Shown here: piece after piece, positions 46,691 to 58,676 of the stretch
Layout of the letters: every line of letters starts with the position of its first letter
How positions within the stretch are numbered: position 1 is the first letter of the stretch
Source of the DNA: Crocodylus rhombifer
Lineage: Eukaryota > Chordata > Crocodylia > Crocodylidae
Length of the DNA stretch: 64,000 bases
Assembly (NCBI GenBank): GCA_038503035.1
Contig: JAVSML010021685.1
Span: forward strand, 62,001-126,000
Reading direction: 5' to 3'
Notes under the pieces: generated by a model
Seen by the model: the letters and a program-made list of their open reading frames with translations, nothing else
Told to the model about the DNA's origin: nothing
Databases searched by the model: none
Translations under genes and position numbers: made by a program

Positions 46691-49083
46691 AAGTATACTA
46701 TAGTCCAGATATGCTATATCTACTGCATTCTCTTCATTTACCTAGCTAGTTATTTTGTCAAAGAAGATTAATTGCTTTTTCATTTCTGCATATTTTTTAA
46801 TGGAGCTAAATGGTTCTTTGTTCATTTCAGCTTGGAGTCCTGCAGAAAAAAATCTGAACATTTTCAACTGAAAATTTTCAAAAAGCAGTTTGTTCTTAAA
46901 AATGTGGGTTTTCCAAATAACTCGGTATCCTTATTTCTTTGCTTGAGCAAAGAATGTCACAAGTATTATGAATGTGATAAAAGCGAATTTCCAGGTTCAC
47001 AACAGGGAAAATAGCATAAAAGTGGATTGTCATTTCATTTCACTAGAATTTAAATGAAAAATTGTATTTAGATTGGCTTTTTTTGTTTAAAACTCTGATC
47101 TAGAGAGTAACGTTTGCATTTACTTACCTCTTCAGAAGGGTAGGTTTTTTTCTTGAATAAATGACTCTCATTTAATTGGAGTATGATATAGAAGTTGTTT
47201 TGAATTAAATGTTCTACTGTTCTTTTATATTGTTTGTAATGAGAAAAGAAATACTTTGTGATTATTTTATATCCAGAAGGACCTAATTTAGATGACTTTT
47301 AATGAATGAACCAATGAATATAAAATAAGTTTTAACCCACATCCAATTGATTTCTTCTGCAATAAAACTCAATCATCTGAACAAGGTGATGCACTAGCTC
47401 ATGCACGAGCTTGCTGATTGGCTTGCATGGTAACCCTTTCTTTTTCTCTTTTGAATAATTTAAGCAGGATACAGTTTTGGTTTAGTTTTGAGTTAAATAA
47501 TTAATTCCAAAATGGTAATAATAATTAGCACTCATAGGGCTTTTACACCTATATTTTAAAAATGCTCTAGAAAATCAGGTATTATTATTTGTTTTAAAGA
47601 CAAGAAACGTGAGGCAGTCAAATGAACTGACTTGCAATTTCACATAATACATTACATAAGAATAGAGCCCAGGTTTCCTGGTCCTATCCAGTAGCCTAAA
47701 ATGCCTTCTTAAAATTGTATTCTCATTAGGGTCAGACTTTCTATTGAACAGATATACACACATGGTGCTCTAAGAGGTCTGTGGCCCTGGTGACAAGTGT
47801 CGTCATCTCTATGTGGCCTCCGACCATGCTAAGGAGGGCTGCCATAGCAATACGTCATGCCCACAAGCTCCTGTTCTGCACATGCCAAATGCTGAGAAAG
47901 TGTAATGTAGCTGCCATGAGAGCAGTGGTTGGTGCATGCCAATAAGCATAAGCAAGACTGAGAGCTTCAGAAGGGCAGCGCGAGTTGCCTGGGTGCAGGC
48001 CAAACAGCTGCTACATTATTTTTTTTTGACATTTGGCTCATGTGGAATGGGAATCAGCAGGCAGGGCATATCTTCACGGCGGCACTCACTAGCACTGCCA
48101 GAGGCTGCATGGACACACCCTTTCGGTCTGTTTGCCTTCTTTATTGCACTAACAACTAATGGGTTTCTCCTATAGTTTTCTCATCCATTCTGGTATTTCT
48201 TAAAATGTCATTTGCAATTTTTCAGCAATGGCCCTGTTGGGCACTTAACACCTTTTTGGGACTTTCCAAAAATTAGTGTTGAGATGCTGTAAGCATCATA
48301 GCTCTTCTGTGTTTCTTGTATAAAAAGCTTCCATCAAACATGAAGTGTGAAATTGATTAAGGATTACTTCTAGTCTAGTATAGCAAAAAAGAAAATCCTT
48401 TTGCTGCCAATTGCAGTAATACTTAGCCTGCTGTTCCCAGTCAACTTATCAGCTGAAGCTCTTTGTAGAAAACATTGCCAAAGATTTTTTTTTTAACTGC
48501 ACGCTTTAGGTACGTCTTTCCTGAAATCATGAGTAATGCATCACATATGCGATCTCACTCTCCACATAGTGCAAATGGTAACTGTACTGTCCTTTTTCTT
48601 TTGAACTTGTGTGTTTGCTGCAATTTGCTGTGGAGTATGAATTCATCTGCCAAGTGGGGTAAGAAACTGCATTGAGTATAATTTGAACGGGCCAACGTGA
48701 ATAATGAGTGCTCATCAGCTGATGGCAATCAGCAGAGCTGTTTTAGGTTTATTTTTCTTTTTTCTTCTTAGGGTGGGGTGTGGAGAGGGGATTTAGATTG
48801 ACAGCTGGACCCACTGACTTTGAGAGACTACTTAATCAAATCCAGTAAATAGCGCTTATTCATTTCAGTAGCAATTTCGCTGTTCAATTGCTATGACTTT
48901 TATTGAAGCAAAATAAATATATGGTACTTGTTGTATACATAAACCCACCGGCTCCACATTTCACAGGTCTCTGTAGCTCAAGACCTGCGCTGTTGCTAAA
49001 AATAGCAACCAAAATGCAAGCTGACCCTGTCTGTCAGGAATCTCTCTCTCAACAGGAGCTTTGCACTTCTCCTTTATCTGAAG
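46691..49083. other. AT-rich intergenic, nothing recognised
   Basis: No gene supported. The 48220-48320 segment looks complex and free of repeats, but conservation cannot be judged from one sequence. Confidence 0.45.
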
Positions 49084-49349
49084 CAGAGGTCAGCAACCTA
49101 CAACCTGAGGTGTCATGGTTTGGGCGGCAGACTGCCTGCAGTACACTACAGCTGGAGGCTTCAGCAGGAGAGCTCTCCTACACCATGCTGGTTAGACAGC
49201 ATGGGCTCCAGCAGAGGTGGGGCTCTCCCCACACCACTCCCTAGGGGACAGGGAGAGGTGACAGAGGTGGCTAGGTGTACTGCCCAGTCACTTCAGACCA
49301 GGGCTACGTCATTCTGGCCCCTGCTAGAAAACATTGCTGATGACTCCTG
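49084..49349. mobile_element. hAT-like non-autonomous element
   Basis: Left end CAGAGGTCAGCAACCT and right end, reverse-complemented, CAGGAGTCATCAGCAA, form a decayed inverted repeat. Flanks ATCTGAAG and GTTTAAAG match at 5 of 8, so the duplication is weak. 266 bp, non-coding. Confidence 0.5.
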
Positions 49350-49357
49350 GTTTAAAG

Positions 49358-52300
49358 CAAGACAGATGCATCATTATATAATACTTACAATTAAGCTGAA
49401 CTTGTTTCAGTTCCAGCAATAACAAATATCTGGCCTGTTGAGAGAAGTTTCTTCTATTGCTGGTTAACCCAGAAGTTTCAAGTACCATACCAGGGCACTA
49501 GACAAATGTGAATTAAAATAAATGGTTTTCAGTCATTTTGAATTTGTGTTGCTCTTTGTTCCTGCTCCTGAAATGTACTTACACAAACTAGTGCAATCAG
49601 GTTGCTTCAACTGGCAGTGCCTTTAGATTTGGCATTCACTTGCTCCTTACTGCCATGCCGCTTTCCTCTGCAGGTCCAAAGAGACCCCAATTCATGAGTG
49701 GCTGTCATTTTCTCAGTTCAGTCTTGTTATTCTTCATATAATGACAGCTATCATTTAGTACATAACCATTCTAACAGGATTGTTCACATGCCTAGATGCT
49801 TCCAAAATAAACTGTTCCAAAAAGTCACCTGAAAGACTGGTACAAAAATATAACAATGAAGAAACACAAAGACATCATTGCTACCCTTAGAGCTTGCATA
49901 TTTATTGAACAAATCCTACTAAAATAGCTAAAATACATTGGGTACTTGTAGTGCATTATTAAAGATCACATTGTTACAAAAGCCTGCATTTTCAGCAGTA
50001 CACAACTGCACCTATACATAAATGCCACAACTGCTGAATACTGTTTCTTGCTCTATATACAGCACAGTTGATGTGTCTAATCTATCAGAAAAGAAAATAT
50101 ACAGGAAAGGGAATACAGGGCATGGATGGAGGGAGAAACCCAAGAAATGCAGTGCATGCATTGGTATTAACAGTCAAAAGCGAAAACAGTTCAGAACAAG
50201 GCCTGCCCTGTAAAAGGAAGAGCTAAAAGACAGAGTTATATAAAAAATTAAGGTGGGCTTTCAGACTGTGTCTAACACAACAACATTCCATGAGTAGATG
50301 ATACTGCTTTTTTGTTTGTGTGTGTGTTTGTTTGTTTGTTTGTTGGTATTTCCCTGGGAGCAACTACAAAAGTGTAAGAGCCACATGTTGACAATAGTGT
50401 GGAAATAGGCTCTTTGCTTTTTACAATTTTCTCCTGCTGAAGTTGGAGGAAACAATTAGTTATTCTGTTCCTAACGTATCACCTATATTATTGATTTTAA
50501 GAGGACATTAAAACTTGCCTCTGTTTTCAAAAAAAGCCTTTTAGAAAAGACAGAGTGTAAGAGATTTCCAAAGACCCCTGGAAAATTATTGCTCGTTTTT
50601 CTCCAAGTTAGGTGGACAGGATACAGAAAGGAGATTTTAAGTAAATTACAGTTTTGTGACTGCTCCCACTACAACTGCATATTTGTGAGTGTACCCTGAT
50701 AAGGAATAGGTTCCTCTCTTTTACTCTATTAGTAGTTACTCACCTACAGCACTGAATAAGAAAGCCACACTGAAGACACAAGGAAACAAGTCAGTCCAAT
50801 CTAAAGAACAACATTCAGGAAAACAAAGTACCAACACCTTCTCAGAACATGGAAATAAAAAATAACTCCATCAGAGCTACCTTGCCAAGGAGCATGTTTA
50901 AAGTCCAAAATAGCACCATTCATCAGTGTCTCAAATCCTGTGGCAGCATCACAATCACTTACCACAAGGAAACCATGAGTTTCATACTACTTCTATACAT
51001 CAAAAGAGTACATGGATAAAATATAGAGCTATACAGACAATTGATGAAAATAAACTACTAGGCTTGTTACATCTAAATGAAAAAAGGGGGACTCTCAGCC
51101 TCTGCAAGAAGCAGTTAGGAATGATGGAAATGGAGAGGCAGCTGTTTACCAGCTGCATGTGAGCAGTGGAGTTTGAGTAGTGGAAGACATTGCTGTAGTC
51201 GAACCAGGCCTGAAGGCCCACCTGTAATGTTTTGTAAACATGGATTCACAGTGTGAAATTCTGAGAGCTTTTTCTTGAGTCAGAATGTTAAAAACTAGTT
51301 TTATAATACACATTTGTCCACTGTAATTCTCTAAAGCAAGGCTCAGAGTCCCATAGTTTCTTCTTACACTTGATGATTTACACAGAAACAATTCCCGATA
51401 TATGACACCATGACCTCATCAAACCCATACACCATATGTAATACAAATGTAGGAATTATGATTAAAAGGAATAGAGGTAATTGATTTTGGTGAAATGGTG
51501 TCCATAGTCATTTGGTGGAATCAGGAACAAAGCTTCAGTCTCCTTGTTCTTCTTGCGATTTACTTCTTTTGGGATAAGAAGATATCCCTGCACAGGAAGG
51601 GAAAAAAATTAGTTGTGCTTCTACAAAACCAGTTCAATGAATTCCACTCCCCCCCTTATATCCTTAGACTTTTTATGGTCTTGTAAAGTGTAGCTAACAC
51701 AGTAAACAGTTTATTCAAATGTAAATATTAGTTCCATAGGAGAGACTGGATTGTTTAAGAACTACACAGAAGTCTTAGGGATTTGGATTAAAAAAACTGT
51801 CTTTATTTTTAGCTGAGTCAGTGTCTCCTACAGCTTAGGTGACTAAGTTTACAAAAAATACATCTAGTGGCCAAACTGGGAAGCTTTGCTGCTGCCTGGA
51901 ACATGCAAAGAAGCATACCATTTGAGTAGGATCCTGGGTAGGGCTTATGCTTTAAGCTACAAGTCTCCCCTCAGTTCACCATTCTGCCTAGGAAATGTGG
52001 ATTCTACACTTCAAAAAATGGTTCTACCTTCCTCCAAAATACCCAGCTAAATCTCTGGTCCGGTTTTAAAGCAGGTCTGTTTCCCTCCCACCCATCTCTG
52101 GAGCAACTCTTAATCCTGTAAGTGTACGTTAGGAGCAGTCCTTTGCCTTTCCAACTTCAGGAATTGCAAACAACTCATCCCCCACACAGGACTATAAAGG
52201 GATGGAGAGATGACTTCTTGAACCTATCCTATCACACACATGCACCTCTGCAAGAGTCAGGGGCCATCTAGGCCTGAATCTGTACCTGAACATTTTGCAC

Positions 52301-52688
52301 AAGAAACTGTTTAGCATATGAACTCATATTTACATAAATTTTGTTTGCTAGATGGCTAATTACCTGAGTTGCATATACAAACAACCAAAATGTGTTAAAA
52401 AAATCATGAAGGTAAAACTTGGTACCACACATTTATGGATTGGGTTGTTACTCAGAAAGAAAATAATTCAGTGTTTTTACACCAAGTGCCTCTTTATGGC
52501 AAGCTGTTTCATGACACCAGACATTTGTTTAAAAATGGAAGCCAGGAACACAGAAAATTAAGGTTAAAAATTCTATCTATGAAATGTTTGTGATGAGAGG
52601 GATCCATTTTATTGTTGCATCTGCTGTAGTATATAAAAAAGTTGAGTTATAAAAGAGCACTTTGTTATTGTAGCATACCTTTTAGAGC
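49358..52688. other. AT-rich intergenic, nothing recognised
   Basis: Includes an interrupted (TTTG)/(TG) tract at 50308-50344. No supported gene or element. Confidence 0.5.
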
Positions 52689-52985
52689 TTAGGACTCTCA
52701 AGCGAGGCAGCAGCACCCTGGGGTGCCTTGAGTACCTTTTTACAGGTTCTGCAGGGTGCCATGCAATGTTAGCATGTTAGGTGTACAAACTTGATTCACA
52801 AGATAAATCCAGAAATTTCAAATAGGCATCCCAAGTATTAAAACATTCTGATCCACTGCCATCTTTATGAGTAGTCTGCAATATAAGAATTGCTCTATTG
52901 TTTTTCTGTAGTTAAAAAAGAAGAAAAATGACCTGACTGAGTCTACAGAGGAGTAACTTAAGTCTAAAAAGGTTGAGAACCACTG
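52689..52985. mobile_element. hAT-like element, second copy of the 2516-3130 family
   Basis: It shares CCTGGGGTGCCTTGAG, GGGTGCCATGCAATG, TTGATTCACAAGATAAATCC and the right end AAAAAGGTTGAGAACCACTG with 2516-3130. The left end is degraded (TTAGGACTCTCAA). It lacks the 284-bp insert of the other copy. No clear target duplication. Confidence 0.7.
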
Positions 52986-53360
52986 CACCGAGTGTCTTTC
53001 CAGCACTACTTTAATGAAAAGAACATTTATCCTTCTCTCACTGGCCCAGCAAATGGTAATGTAACATCCCATCACTGAGTCCATGCTATTAAAATAGTGC
53101 AATGTTAGTGATGTTATTTTGGCTGATTCCCATTCACTACAGCACAAATATTTAAAACACCCCAAGGGCCCAGGTACCAAATCACTAAAGCCTTTTCAAA
53201 TGTGCTTAAGAGTCTATCCCTACTGAGCAAAGCAAAAAGCATTTGCTTAACCCCAGATGAAGATCTCAAAGCTAAGCGCGTGCTTAACTGTTTCACTGAA
53301 CAGAAATACCTTGCCAAATTGGGCGCTTTAACCGTAAGCTACATAAAATTACTAACATGC
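52986..53360. other. Unique-looking sequence
   Basis: Nothing recognised between the hAT-like element and the CR1 fragment. Confidence 0.5.
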
Positions 53361-53895
53361 CATAGACTCAGTCATAGAGAAGAAAGGCTGGAAGGGATCT
53401 CCAGAGATCATCTAGTCCAAACCTTCCCTTGAGGCAGAATCATCCTATCCAAACCAACCCATTAACCACGATCTAAACTCTACAAAAGACTACCCTCAAC
53501 CCACAGGTAAAGCAGGGGAACCATGACAACGTTTTAGAAGCAGGACAATATATGGTCAAGAGGTCCTGGGTAGAAAGCCCATGACCCCCACTTCAGAAGC
53601 AGCCAACCCCCAACCCCTGTCCATACCAATCTGACCATGGGGTAAAATTCCTTCCTAACCCGAGATATGGCCAGTCTGACCCTGTGTGGAGCAGCAAGAC
53701 CCTCTAGCCAGGAACCTCTGGCTTTGCTCCTAGCAGGAGAATCAGCACACCCCAACTGAAGTCCCCAGCCTTAGCTTTAGCCACCAACCAACGCCTCTGG
53801 GGAGGCTTAAAATCGTCCTGACATATAGCAGAAAAAAAGGGGGAGGCAGAAGCAACCAGCAAAGCCCAGAAGCATGGAAAATACCCATGGTAGAA
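53361..53895 (-). mobile_element. Old CR1, 3' region, copy 2
   Basis: Starts CATAGACTCAGTCATAG with GCTGGAAGGGATCTC and GATCATCTAGTCCAAACC, then the same middle block as 45368-46690 (GTAAAGCAGGGGAA, CCAGTCTGACCCTG, AGAAGCATGGAAAATACC). 5'-truncated and non-coding. Confidence 0.82.
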
Positions 53896-55822
53896 AATGC
53901 CATCCTTTCATGGAGGAAAAAAACACTAATTATTAATTGTTGGAAATGATCAAAAAAGCTGTTCTGTTTTGTTTGTGTTTTTAGAAAGAGATCATAAGTA
54001 GAAGCATGAGCCATCTCAATTAGGAAAATGATCAGACAAAAGAGTACTACAAAATATCATAGCATTTTTGGAAGCTTTCATAAGAAACCAAAGTCATTGT
54101 TAGTATAAGCTGACTTTTTTGAATTCAGTCTTTTTGACAAGAAAAGTATAAAATTCAGGAATCATAAAGAATTACCATAAAGAATCTCCAGGAACAGAAT
54201 AAGCACACACACACGTCTCGTGATTTGAAAATGTACTATTGTGAGCCGATTTTTTTTTCCTGGCCTCAAAGCCAACAAAGCTGTAATTTATATCAGATTT
54301 TCCGTATTAAATGTATTCAGTTGCTCTGAGAACTCAGCTATTCCATTACTTTCCCACTGCCTCAATTCAGATTGGAACCCGGCAACAGGCTAAATTCTGC
54401 TTTACAACTCCCATAAGCACACACCCAAAGCAATAGTCAGCAATATCCTCAAGTCTTTACTCAAGGGCAAGAATACCTTCTCCTTTAGACCAATTTTGGC
54501 TGCAGGAGAATAAAGGACTCTGAACGTATGAAAACCCCTTGCTAGGGAGCAGCAGACCCTACACGTGGGAGGGACTGGGATCATGAGCAAATGTATCTGA
54601 CTGCATCAAGGGAAGAATTATTGAGCAGGGGCTCATGTTAGGTCATATGCTGGAAGCAAGTATACAGACACCCTATAGGGCTGCGGAAGGAAATACACCC
54701 ATTTTCTCTTCTTGATTTTACAGACTGGCTACTTGGGTATGACAAAGAAAGAGAATTCTTTCCTGTCCCTGCTAGAACAAAACAGGAGTTTTGTCTAAGA
54801 ACTTCAGAATCAAGCTCTTCTCGTTGAGGCCCAGTGACTACACATTCTCTTAACAGAAAACTCAGTTGCTTCACAAACGTTTTTGCTTTAAAAAAACCCA
54901 AAAACAACTAAACACTAATTTGTTACTTGTTGATCATTACAGGATATGGGGGGGGAAAAAAAACTAGAAACTTACACATGCACACACACAAACCAAAGGT
55001 CTGGGCAAGTTTCCAAAAGCATTGTGTTGAGCAGTTCCTTTTCAGCTGTGAAAACAATCTCAGTCCTGAATTTCTGCCACACAATCATAAGATAAAAAAT
55101 CCCATGTGACCTTTCTGGGTCTGGAAATATGTTCCCATTATTAAATATATCCCTTTATACTTGCTTGTTGCATGAGAAAAAATATCTTTTAATCTAAAAT
55201 CAGGAGCTCAAAAACTGTTCAGTATTATGTCAATATTTTAGGCTTTTTAGGATTGCTTAAGAGTCCACAAAACTGTTCAACTGAAGGCCTCAGCACTTTC
55301 CCCAAATTATTTTGACTAATTTTATAAACCTGATGAAAGAATTAGATTCTGAACATACTGTTTCAGATAAATGCGATACTTTGAAGGATGTCAGAGTGTA
55401 AATGTCTAATACTAGGCTAAGTTTTGAAACAATTATCAAAAATAAATTAATGATGGTCCTAAATATTTATTCTCCAAGTATATGCAAATTACCTTTGAAC
55501 CACTTACTGATGCAAATATACCCAAATGAAAAAGCTGGAATCCAATAAAACCAAGAAGAAATTACAATACAGTATTTCTGTCCATCTCAGAATTCATTAG
55601 TCATTTGGTTATTTTTTTTAGGCCTGGGTAAAATGATGAAATATCTTCAGATTGCAAGAAGCTTGGAATAACTCTGCTCCTTCACATATCCACATGCACT
55701 GCTGTGTTGTTCCTTTACTGACCCACTTATAGTTTCAACCTTGGGCTGCAGAAGCAACTTGGTATAAAGGTGGATGTTGATCCAGGAAAACCTTCGTGGC
55801 AAGAGTTACCAACCTGGACAGT
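53896..55822. other. AT-rich intergenic, nothing recognised
   Basis: Short (CA)n runs near 54205 and 54980. No gene evidence. Confidence 0.5.
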
Positions 55823-55830
55823 GTGAGTGC

Positions 55831-56911
55831 TAGGGCTGCGCAAATTGTTCACCAAGCGTTTAGTTTCGAAGCTGTTTTGACGCGTTTCGAGCTCGAAACA
55901 ACGAAAACAAAATGAAACAAAAGCCATCAAAACACCTTTGAAACGAAATGAGGGCACTCAAAGCAGCCCAGCGGTGGGAGGCAGGGGAGAGCCAGGGCTG
56001 CAATCTGAACAGCACCACAGCCCCACGTAGCTCAGCCCTAGCTCTCCCTGCCTCCCACCATGGGCTGCACTCCATGCAGCTGGGGGAGCTGATTGGACCA
56101 CAGCCCTGGCTCTGCCTGCTTCCCATCACCAGCTGCGTTCTGAGCGGCATCGCAGCCCCATGAAGCTCAGCCCAGTGGCAGGAGGCAGAGCACAGCCCCG
56201 GCTCTCCCCACCACCTGTTGCTGGGCTGCTCTCTTTGGCTCTGCCAGCCCCAGGTCAGAGCACAGCCCCAGCTCTGCCCCCCCCCCCCCCCCCACTCTCC
56301 CACTGCTGGGCTGAGCTCCTTGGGGCTGGCAGAGCCAATTGCAGCCCAGCTTGGTGGCGGGAGGCAGGGAGAGCCAGGGCTGCACTCCACCTCCCGCCAC
56401 CAGGTTGAGCTCCATGGAGCCTGGTGCTGGGCACGTGCTGCGCCCAGCACTGGTCCCAGGCGGCAGTAGCAGCCTCCTGTCATCTGGCACAGATCCAGAG
56501 GCCCACACCCTCAGAAAGAGTCCAGCACAGGCCCACAGCCCTACCAGATCTGCAGGCCTAACAGGAGGCTGCCACTGCCAGCAAGTGTCATGAATTTTGC
56601 TTTCAAGACTTTAAGGTGTGGAAGTCTCAGAAACTGCAACTATCTCCTTGAAACTCGGCAGGCTTCACGCCCTCAGAAGGGACTACCATCCCTGCAATTT
56701 GCATCCGAAACAGGCAACAATAACAACATTTTAGGCATTTTCATGATTCACTGTTATAGCCTATGGATGAAATGACAAAACGGGCCAAAAGAGCAAAACA
56801 GTTTCAACTAAATGAAATCGGACAGTGCTTCAAAATGAAACAAAACACTCTGTCCTTTTGAAACTGCAAAAGGGACATCGAAATGAAACAATGGTGTTTT
56901 GCATAGCCCTA
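55831..56911 (-). mobile_element. hAT MITE, copy 2, with GC-rich central block
   Basis: Ends TAGGGCTGCGCAAA and TTTGCATAGCCCTA. The 8-bp flanks GTGAGTGC (55823-55830) and GTGAGCAC (56912-56919) match at 6 of 8. The outer parts are homologous to 9590-10213 in opposite orientation. The centre, about 55965-56580, is absent from copy 1: a GC-rich block with repeated AGCCCCAGCTCTGCC-like and GGGAGGCAGGGAGAGCC-like words and a 17-C run at 56277-56293. Its long open frames on both strands are composition artefacts. Confidence 0.85.
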
Positions 56912-57004
56912 GTGAGCACACCCATTTAGTGATCTGTAATGTTATTTCTACTAGGGCCCTGGCAGACTTCACATTTGTTCCAGGCTATATAGGAGTTTCC
57001 TGCA

Positions 57005-57251
57005 GCACATCATAACTAGGGACCTAACTAAATTGCAGCAGAAGTTTACAGCACAGCAGCACCTTTAATCTCACTCTTCTCTTCGCTACTGCCACCCCCC
57101 TCCCAGCTGAGTGGCCGTGAGGCAATTAATGCCACAGTTTTGTCTCAGCCACTCTGCAGCAGGGGAGAACGCGCAGCAAGAAGAGCAAAATTAAGAGGGC
57201 CACAGCACCACGAACCTCCACCACAATTGAGGTAGGTCACTAATTATAATG
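57005..57251. mobile_element. MITE-like element with 30-bp inverted ends
   Basis: CATAACTAGGGACCTAACTA at 57009 onward is the inverted partner of the sequence ending near 57251 (TAGGTCACTAATTATAATG); about 23 of 30 positions pair. A second inner pair, around CACCTTTAATCTC and AAAATTAAGAGGG, supports a foldback. Target duplication is unclear (GCAGCAC against GCATCAA). Confidence 0.55.
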
Positions 57252-58357
57252 CATCAAAAATTGATCTGCCACAAAGATAGTGGATCCAAAACAGAGAAGT
57301 TATTGTTTCAAAGACCAACTTTTTTGTCTTGTCAGGACAAATTTAACATATGACCAGATCACAAGCCACACACCCCCACCTCTCCCACAGTGCTCTGCTC
57401 CCCTTCTAAGGGAGGGCAAGTGGCTCCATGACAGATGAACAGCAAGTTGTCAGTATGGCTTGCTGGCTGCCCTGTCCCCATTGCCCCTGGCAGCAACAGG
57501 GACAGGGACAGGGGTACTGTGATAGGAACAAGGACTGCCTGGGTGGGAAAACTACTGTTTCCGCACTCTCAGCAAGCCCAATAGCTGAGAACTTTAAAGG
57601 GCTCCAGAGCAGCCTAGATCTTAATCAGCTGAGCAGGCAACCATGTCAGTGAGCCCCTCCAGCTCACTGACAGGCTCCCCTAGGGCAAAGGGAGCCAAGG
57701 AACAGCCCCCTATTAAAGAGCAAGCCTTTGTGGCAACTTTGTTGTCCCCAGCCAGGGAGCATGGACCGCGTGACCACTTGTAGCACTTTATTTTTTGTAG
57801 TTACAAACTTTGTAGCACTATAAAAATAATATATCTGTCCGGATCCTCAGAGGTCCATGCAACTATAGAATTAATTTCCTATACATGTGGCCAAGCTATG
57901 AAAAAGCAGTACTTGCTGCAATAGCCACCCCTTAACCTAGTATTGCTACTGGCCTACTTGGCTGAACTTTGAAAGTATTCTGAATGCAGTAATGATAATA
58001 CTTCCATACATGCTACTTTAGAAACTCTGCAAGCTCACATATAAAGACAATCTTCAAATCTCATAAGTGGACTGGAAATCTATGCATGTTAAATGAACAA
58101 GTTACTACAAAACAAGCTAGTGTGTGAAATTGCAGAGCATTAGCTACTCTGCTAACTGTCCATGTGCACACTCTTATACTGCATTAAATGTAAGATATTA
58201 CATTTTACTCACTTCATTCTCATTCAACGATTTGCATTTAGCAGAGGGTAAGAATGGAAGTAAGCACTTATCACAGAATAAGCACTGTGCTGTAAATATG
58301 CACTCTAGTTTACTCCACAGTAGGCATATCTAGCTTACCCCACAGTAAGCGTTTTTT
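57252..58357. other. Intergenic, nothing recognised
   Basis: No supported gene. Confidence 0.5.
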
Positions 58358-58676
58358 ATGCCAGCATCAACACGTGCAGGTGTTACAGCACAGTAAAACT
58401 GACTGGCAGGTGTGTGTGGACTGACTTGGGACTAAAGTTAATCTACTACTGAATTTAGACCCAAGTCAGTCCACACACAAGGGTTACTGCACAGTAACAC
58501 AACTACATTTGCCTTACTGCACAGTAACTACTCGGGGCATAAATTTGCTAACTGCATCATGCATCATCAAGTCAGCATAAGTCACCATAGTTACTGTGCA
58601 GTATGGGTACACTTGTGTAGACACGCACCCATACTGCACAGTAATTTTTGGTTACTGCACACATGGAGATGTGCCA
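58358..58676. mobile_element. Multi-hairpin MITE
   Basis: The ends are related as inverted repeats (ATGCCAGCATCAACACGTGCAG against TGGCACATCTCCATGTGTGCAG, read inward). Inside are a perfect 20-bp stem (58411-58430 with 58460-58479) and a perfect 18-bp stem (58591-58608 with 58627-58644, 18-base loop). The near-palindromic word TTACTGCACAGTAA or close variants occurs at least five times. No coding sequence. Target duplication not established, and superfamily probably Harbinger-like by analogy with 18691-19018. Confidence 0.6.

Noticed and set aside
55860..56483. 207-codon minus-strand frame and overlapping plus-strand frames
   Set aside because: They lie in the GC-rich centre of the hAT MITE; open frames occur on both strands because stops are rare in such composition.
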